Positions 5,262 through 8,631 of a stretch of 8,631 nucleotides of DNA are shown piece by piece. A program made the position numbers and the translations under genes. The notes under the pieces are model-generated. The model saw only the letters and a list, made by a program, of their open reading frames with translations. It did not search any database and was not told the origin of the DNA. The DNA is from JAGMDK01 sp023128695 (GTDB lineage Bacteria; Planctomycetota; Phycisphaerae; UBA1845; Fen-1342): assembly GCA_030628805.1 (NCBI GenBank), contig DAOVQG010000201.1, positions 1 to 8,631 of the forward strand, read 5' to 3'. Within the stretch, counting starts at the first letter, position 1. Every line of letters starts with the position of its first letter.

Positions 5262-5417
5262 TTATTCACTCAGTGAAGAGTCCGAGTCAATCACGACCTT
5301 GAAAACGCCGTATCGGACCTCATCGCATTCGCCGTAGGTATCATCGGGAAATCTTGATGAAAAGATTAGTGAATTCGCAAAAAACGCGCGGTTGTCGCGC
5401 GTGCGATTAAGAAGCAT
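5262..5417 (-). CDS. Possible 51-residue ORF of unknown function
   Basis: An ATG at 5417 opens a 51-codon frame ending in TAA (5262-5264). The second half (FPDDTYGECDEVRYGVFKVV, IDSDSSLSE) reads like real protein and is acidic. The first half spans a hairpin with a T tract that resembles a terminator (5379-5402), which argues against it. Upstream on the minus strand is GGGGGGAAAGAGGCT, purine-rich but without a well-spaced Shine-Dalgarno. A strong minus-strand terminator lies about 65 bases downstream. I recognise no family. It could be a small gene, a decayed gene end, or chance. Confidence 0.25.
   Translation of the reverse strand: MLLNRTRDNRAFFANSLIFSSRFPDDTYGECDEVRYGVFKVVIDSDSSLSE
5379..5402 (-). 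terminator. Hairpin plus T6, candidate terminator
   Basis: On the minus strand ACGCGCG, loop ACAAC, CGCGCGT, then a run of T ending at 5379. The 7-bp stem is perfect and GC-rich and the T run starts at the stem base, the form of a rho-independent terminator. It lies about 135 bases past the mnmE stop. It conflicts with the small frame 5262-5417; at most one of the two calls is right in its simple form. Confidence 0.5.
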
Positions 5418-5490
5418 AGCCTCTTTCCCCCCAATGGGTTATGTGTAAAAAGCACCTTGTGAATGAACGTTTTTAGGAAGCACTGTCAAT

Positions 5491-5519
5491 AAAAAAAGTC
5501 GGCGAAACCGTGCCCGGAC
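5491..5519 (-). terminator. Probable mnmE terminator
   Basis: Seventeen bases past the mnmE stop, the minus strand has GTC and GCC pairing with GGC and GAC (six pairs, a two-base bulge, 8-nt loop), followed at once by seven T (5497-5491). The stem is modest but the position and T run fit termination of mnmE. Confidence 0.5.
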
Positions 5520-5536
5520 ATCCATTATCGCGAAGT

Positions 5537-6895
5537 CTATTTCCCGACACAAAACTGTGAAAAAACACGCGCTAGGATGTCTTCGTCTATGGGACGATAC
5601 TTGGCACTCGCCAGCAGATCACACGCCACGCGGAGTTCCAGGGCCACCAGCTCGGGCGACTGCATGTCCGATAATTGTTGAGCGGCAATGACCCGTGCTC
5701 GTCGAAGGGCCTCCGAGACGGCGAGCAGGTCAGTGCCACTGGCCGAAATCGCCCCGGGCCTGGCGAGCCGATCCAGGCGGGCCGTGAGCAGGGCACGCAG
5801 CCGCGAGAGCCCGATATCGTCCTTCACGCTAACCTCGACGATGTCCTCGAACGTCGCCGCAATCGTGTCCGGCGGGTGCTGCGCGGCCAAATCCACCTTG
5901 CTCCAAACGAGCAGTAGCCGCTCAGGTGAGAGCTGCCGACACGACGCGGTTTCGTGGTCGTCCCAGGCGGCATCGGCGGCGTGAATCCACAGCACCAGAT
6001 CAGCTTGCCGTGCGGTTCGTTCGGCCGCCAAGTGGGTGGCTATTTCGAGGTCGGCGGCGCTGCTTCCCAGGCCGGCACAGTCTTGGAAGAGGGCGCGGTG
6101 ACCACCAAGCTCGATCTCAGCCGACAGAACGTCCCGGGTCGTGCCGAGCACCGGCGAAACAAGCGCTCGCTCCGTTCCGAGCAAGCTATTGAACAGCGTG
6201 CTTTTGCCGGCGTTGGGCAGACCCACCAGCGCGATGTGCGGTTGACCGGCCAGCGGCTCGTCTGGGCTGCCGAGCGCGGCACGATCCAGTTCGGCAAGCA
6301 GCGTGTCGAGTTCCTGAACGACCTCCGCCGGGGAGATGAAGCGAATGTCCTCCTCCTCGACGAAATCGATGCCGGCCTCGATGAGGGCCAGCAGGCCGGT
6401 GCTGCGTTCGGCGAGGTCGTCGGCGAGGCGGCGTTGCCTACCGCGGGTCAGACGCGCCGCTTGGCGGACGACGGCCTCATGCTCGGACTGCATCAGCCCC
6501 AGAACGCCTTCGACCTGCCGCGCGTCGAGTTTGCCCAGGATGAACGCCCGGGCGGTGAACTCGCCCGGCAAAGCTCGGCGGGCGCCCATTTCAATCAACC
6601 GGGCCGAAAGCTCACGTAGCAACGGCAGACAGCCGACCGTGTGCACCTCGACCACGTCCTGTCCGGTGTAACTGCGCGGGGCGGAGAACCAAAAAACGGT
6701 CGCAGGCAGGGTTTGGTCGCTGTCAAGCCGGAGCCGGGCCGAGGTCCAGGCCGGCCGGTCGGCGGCGGGCGTCGTGCCCAGACGCCGCAATAGCTCGAAG
6801 CTGTTCGGCCCGCTCAGACGGATGATTCCGATCGGCGTCGACTGCCAGCCGCTGGACACGGCAACGATGCTGTCGTCGATGAGCGGTGCTTGCAT
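5537..6895 (-). CDS. mnmE: tRNA uridine-5-carboxymethylaminomethyl(34) synthesis GTPase MnmE
   Basis: With MnmG, MnmE installs the carboxymethylaminomethyl group on U34 of certain tRNAs, using methylene-tetrahydrofolate and a K+-dependent GTPase cycle. The 452-residue length is usual. The N-terminal folate-binding domain has PIGIIRLSG, APRSYTGQDVVEVH (72-85) and GEFTARAFILGKLDARQVEG (111-130). The inserted G domain has GLPNAGKST (225-233), TTRD (252-255), DCAG (272-275, usually DTAG) and SKVD (332-335, usually NKxD). The glutamate corresponding to the catalytic Glu282 of E. coli is kept (E284, in DLE). The protein ends in FCVGK with its conserved cysteine (C449). The segment after DCAGL lacks the usual RE pair. 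ATG 6895 is preferred over TTG 6916 because family members start just before DDTIVA; neither has a strong Shine-Dalgarno. The upstream region is filled by repeats. Confidence 0.93.
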   Translation of the reverse strand: MQAPLIDDSIVAVSSGWQSTPIGIIRLSGPNSFELLRRLGTTPAADRPAWTSARLRLDSDQTLPATVFWFSAPRSYTGQDVVEVHTVGCLPLLRELSARLIEMGARRALPGEFTARAFILGKLDARQVEGVLGLMQSEHEAVVRQAARLTRGRQRRLADDLAERSTGLLALIEAGIDFVEEEDIRFISPAEVVQELDTLLAELDRAALGSPDEPLAGQPHIALVGLPNAGKSTLFNSLLGTERALVSPVLGTTRDVLSAEIELGGHRALFQDCAGLGSSAADLEIATHLAAERTARQADLVLWIHAADAAWDDHETASCRQLSPERLLLVWSKVDLAAQHPPDTIAATFEDIVEVSVKDDIGLSRLRALLTARLDRLARPGAISASGTDLLAVSEALRRARVIAAQQLSDMQSPELVALELRVACDLLASAKYRPIDEDILARVFSQFCVGK

Positions 6896-6921
6896 GGGAT
6901 GGCACTCTGGTGACAAGTCCG

Positions 6922-7105
6922 TGGCAGGGAGGGCGAAGCTCCCGCTGAGCCGCGGTTTTGTTTTTCGACCTTGGCAGGGAGGGCGAAGCTCCCGCTGAGC
7001 CGCGGCTCGGCAGGAGCCTCGCCCTCCCGTTCACTCGTCCTCCCGTTGAGCCGCGGCTCGGCAGGAGCCTCGCCCTCCCGTTCACTCGCCCTCCCACTCT
7101 GAGCC
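6922..7105. repeat. Broken tandem array of GGGAGGGCGA palindromes
   Basis: A 34-base left-arm unit (TGGCAGGGAGGGCGAAGC...GCCGCGG) occurs identically at 6922-6955 and 6972-7005. A 42-base right-arm unit (TGAGCCGCGGCTCGG...GTTCACTCG) occurs at 6996-7037 and 7047-7088. Only the middle copy (6977-7028, 52 bp) is a whole palindrome; the outer ones are half copies, and a last trace (CCCTCCCACTCTGAGCCGCGG) ends near 7109. It fills most of the gap between mqnE and mnmE. The period is about 50 bases, as expected from slippage or unequal exchange. Confidence 0.85.
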
Positions 7106-7125
7106 GCGGTACCCCCTTTTCACTT

Positions 7126-7157
7126 TTATCACCTTATCACCTTATCACCTTATCACC
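7126..7157. repeat. Four perfect copies of an 8-bp tandem repeat
   Basis: TTATCACC is repeated four times without error (7126-7133, 7134-7141, 7142-7149, 7150-7157). On the minus strand it reads GGTGATAA and forms the last codons and the stop of mqnE. The unit is not a multiple of three, so a change in copy number could alter the C-terminus. Confidence 0.9.
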
Positions 7158-8294
7158 ACATAACACTGCCCGATACAGCGTATCCCGCTCTACGGGCTGG
7201 CAGCCGGCTTCGCGCAGCAGGCGGCGGATTTGCGGGACGGTCATTTCCTGGCGGGTGGTGCCGCGGCCTTCGCGTTTGGTGATGTCGTACCAGACGACGG
7301 TGCCGTCGAAGTCGTCGACGCCCCAGTTCAGCGCGACCTGCGCGAGTTGCGGGGACTGCATGATCCAGAAGGCCTTGACGTGCGGGAAGTTGTCGAGCAG
7401 CAGGCGGGAGACCGCGAGCGTGCGGAGGTCGTCGAGGCCGGTCGGGCCGGGCAGATGCGCGAGCGCGCTGCCGTCGGGGATGAACGAAAGCGGCACGAAG
7501 CATTGGAACGCCGCCGGGTGCTCGGCCAGGGAAATGTCCTGTTGCTTGCGCAGCTTGATCATGTGCTGGATGCGTTCCTCGACTGATTCAACGTGCCCGT
7601 AGAGCATGGTGGCGTTGGTGGGGAGGCCGAGCCGGTGGGCGGCCTGATGCACGTCGAACCACTGTTCTTCGCCGACCTTGGTTTGGAACGTCTCATCGTG
7701 GACGCGGTCGTCGAAGATTTCGGCCCCGCCGCCGGGGAGGCTGTCGAGCCCCGCTTCCTTGAGCGCGGTAAGCACCTCCGCGATGCTCAGCCGTGGCCGG
7801 GCGATGCGTGTGAAATGGACAATCTCGATGGCGGTAAAAGCTTTGATGTGCAGGCTGGGGCAGTGCTGCTTGATGGCGCGGCACAGGTCGGTGTAGTACG
7901 AGAACGGCAGGGTCGGATGGAGCCCGCCGACGATATGTACCTCGGTCGCCCCGCGTTGGGCGGCCTCGACGGCCTGGGCGACGATTTCGTCCACGGAGAG
8001 GGTGTAACCGTCCGCGACCTGATCGCCACGCGGGTTGTAGGGGCGGCCAAACGCACAAAACTTGCATTTCAGCACGCAGAAGTTGGTGTAATTGATGTGC
8101 CGGTTGATGTTGTAGAACGCCCTCAGGCCGTGGCGGCGTCGGCGGGCCAGGTGGGCCAGTTCGCCGAGCGTAAAGAGGTCCCGGGTCCGATAGAGCGTCA
8201 GGCCGTCGGCGGGGCTGAGCCGCTCGCCGGCGAGGACTTTCGCGCGAATCGGTTCGAGAGCCGGATCGCCGGGTTGTTGTGTCACGGAGTCCAT
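7137..8294 (-). CDS. mqnE: Aminofutalosine synthase MqnE (radical SAM)
   Basis: MqnE joins 3-[(1-carboxyvinyl)oxy]benzoate to S-adenosylmethionine, forming aminofutalosine, the second step of the futalosine route to menaquinone. The 385-residue length is typical. A helical N-terminus (LSPADGLTLYRTRDLFTLGELA) leads to NINRHINYTN and the [4Fe-4S] site C73-x3-C77-x2-C80 (CVLKCKFCAF). Further family signatures follow: EVHIVGGLHPTLPFSYY, HIKAFTAIEI, LPGGGAEIF (186-194) and TNATMLYGHVESVEERI. These distinguish it from the paralogue MqnC. ATG 8294 is chosen: AGGA (8300-8303) is five bases upstream, and the extra 35 residues from an upstream start at 8399 would translate the dispersed palindromes. 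The last codons and the stop lie in an 8-bp tandem repeat. No other menaquinone gene is in the window. Confidence 0.94.
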   Translation of the reverse strand: MDSVTQQPGDPALEPIRAKVLAGERLSPADGLTLYRTRDLFTLGELAHLARRRRHGLRAFYNINRHINYTNFCVLKCKFCAFGRPYNPRGDQVADGYTLSVDEIVAQAVEAAQRGATEVHIVGGLHPTLPFSYYTDLCRAIKQHCPSLHIKAFTAIEIVHFTRIARPRLSIAEVLTALKEAGLDSLPGGGAEIFDDRVHDETFQTKVGEEQWFDVHQAAHRLGLPTNATMLYGHVESVEERIQHMIKLRKQQDISLAEHPAAFQCFVPLSFIPDGSALAHLPGPTGLDDLRTLAVSRLLLDNFPHVKAFWIMQSPQLAQVALNWGVDDFDGTVVWYDITKREGRGTTRQEMTVPQIRRLLREAGCQPVERDTLYRAVLCGDKVIR

Positions 8295-8345
8295 CGGATT
8301 CCTGGTTCGTCTGTGAGACGACAGCGTCATTCCGACGCTGGCGAC

Positions 8346-8394
8346 GCGGGAAGGGATTCCCGCCAACAGAGGTGCGAGAAAGGATTCTCGCACC
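8346..8394. repeat. Composite two-hairpin element, copy 2 (inverted)
   Basis: An 18-bp palindrome (8346-8363, arms GCGGGAA/TTCCCGC) and a 24-bp palindrome (8371-8394, arms GGTGCGAGA/TCTCGCACC) are separated by seven bases. Both are exact reverse complements of the pair at 366-414, in reversed order, so the whole element is inverted relative to copy 1. Only the spacer differs (CAACAGA here). Confidence 0.85.
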
Positions 8395-8440
8395 AGCACC
8401 CGTCACAATTCACCGCACCTTGGCGTCGGATTTACGTATA

Positions 8441-8448
8441 AGTATACT
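8441..8448 (-). promoter_or_regulatory. Candidate -10 element for mqnE
   Basis: The palindrome AGTATACT provides TATACT on the minus strand, about 150 bases ahead of the mqnE start, next to a second similar hexamer in TTATACG. No convincing -35 is visible. The ten bases AGTATACTGT also occur at 3453-3462. Confidence 0.35.
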
Positions 8449-8513
8449 GTAGACCGGCCCGAAGAATCCCGGTGAGCAGGAACAAAACTTGCTAGTGCTC
8501 TGTCTCGCATCGC

Positions 8514-8590
8514 TTGATGGGTGGCACGGCTGTGTCAGCCGTGTACAAGTCGCAGGTATTCACGGCCGACACGGCCGTGCCACCCATCAA
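8514..8590. repeat. 77-bp palindrome with nested hairpins
   Basis: Two 30-base arms (TTGATGGGTGGCACGGC... and ...GCCGTGCCACCCATCAA) match at 28 of 30 positions around a 17-base loop. Each arm contains its own smaller palindrome: CACGGCTG-TGT-CAGCCGTG on the left and CACGGCC-GACAC-GGCCGTG on the right. It can therefore fold as one long stem or as two short hairpins. It is unrelated in sequence to the other repeat families in the window. Confidence 0.85.
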
Positions 8591-8631
8591 CCGCCACAGA
8601 CGCAAGAATCAAGCTGAAGAGGCTTTATCCA

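Larger units (their letters stand above)
8295..8631. other. Intergenic region upstream of mqnE
   Basis: No coding frame is supported here. From mqnE outward it holds a perfect 7-bp stem-loop (CAGCGTC 8322-8328 / GACGCTG 8334-8340), the composite two-hairpin repeat (8346-8394), a candidate -10 element in an AT-rich patch (about 8430-8450), and a large palindrome (8514-8590). If the -10 is used, the mqnE leader would be about 140 bases and contain both hairpin groups. Confidence 0.6.

Noticed and set aside
5954..6619. 221-codon plus-strand frame
   Set aside because: It is antisense to mnmE, which has full family motifs.
6896..6916. TTG start for mnmE at 6916
   Set aside because: It would add seven residues ahead of the usual family start and has no better ribosome site than ATG 6895.
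8295..8399. Thirty-five residue N-terminal extension of MqnE
   Set aside because: The extra residues translate the dispersed palindromes at 8346-8394, and a ribosome site lies properly before the ATG at 8294.
7593..8441. 282-codon plus-strand frame
   Set aside because: It is antisense to mqnE and continues through the upstream repeats; GC-rich genes often leave such open antisense frames.

Overview
The window looks like a chromosomal segment of a planctomycete (Planctomycetota, perhaps Phycisphaerae-like). The evidence is the combination of a prepilin-type N-terminal domain protein ending in an H-x(10)-DG motif, the start of an exported RCC1-repeat protein, the futalosine-pathway enzyme MqnE, a DUF2752 membrane protein, high GC content, and long intergenic stretches packed with GC-rich palindromic repeats. 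The assignment rests on family knowledge and style; there is no rRNA or other phylogenetic marker here.

Layout. 1-185 (-): start of an exported RCC1-repeat protein, cut by the window edge. 186-894: gene-free, holding six short palindromes and two tandem copies of a ~100-bp hairpin element, then a strong stem-loop that probably ends the next gene. 895-1851 (-): pseudopilin-like protein, possibly coupled to a doubtful small upstream ORF. About 2112-3081: a kilobase with no convincing gene, partly AT-richer. 3082-3444 (+): thioredoxin. 3529-3702 (+): a 57-residue SEC-C zinc-binding protein. 3422-4405 (-): DUF2752 membrane protein whose long C-terminal tail lies antisense to the SEC-C gene. 4409-4885 (-): double-ACT-domain protein, three bases upstream of the DUF2752 start, so these two form an operon with a recognisable promoter. 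4886-5536: a 118-bp MITE-like palindrome, terminators and a possible 51-residue ORF. 5537-6895 (-): mnmE. 6896-7136: broken tandem repeats. 7137-8294 (-): mqnE. 8295-8631: repeats and a probable promoter.

The genes do not form one pathway. MnmE (tRNA wobble-uridine modification), MqnE (menaquinone biosynthesis) and thioredoxin (thiol redox) are housekeeping. The ACT protein is a presumed small-molecule sensor. The RCC1 and prepilin-type proteins belong to large planctomycete families of poorly known function.

I found no defence system, CRISPR array, transposase, tRNA or rRNA, and nothing that convincingly amounts to an undescribed system. The most distinctive content is the repeat landscape: several unrelated palindrome families, one with a composite two-hairpin architecture repeated in inverted orientation at both ends of the window, one with MITE-like terminal inverted repeats, and an 8-bp tandem repeat that supplies the stop codon of mqnE.
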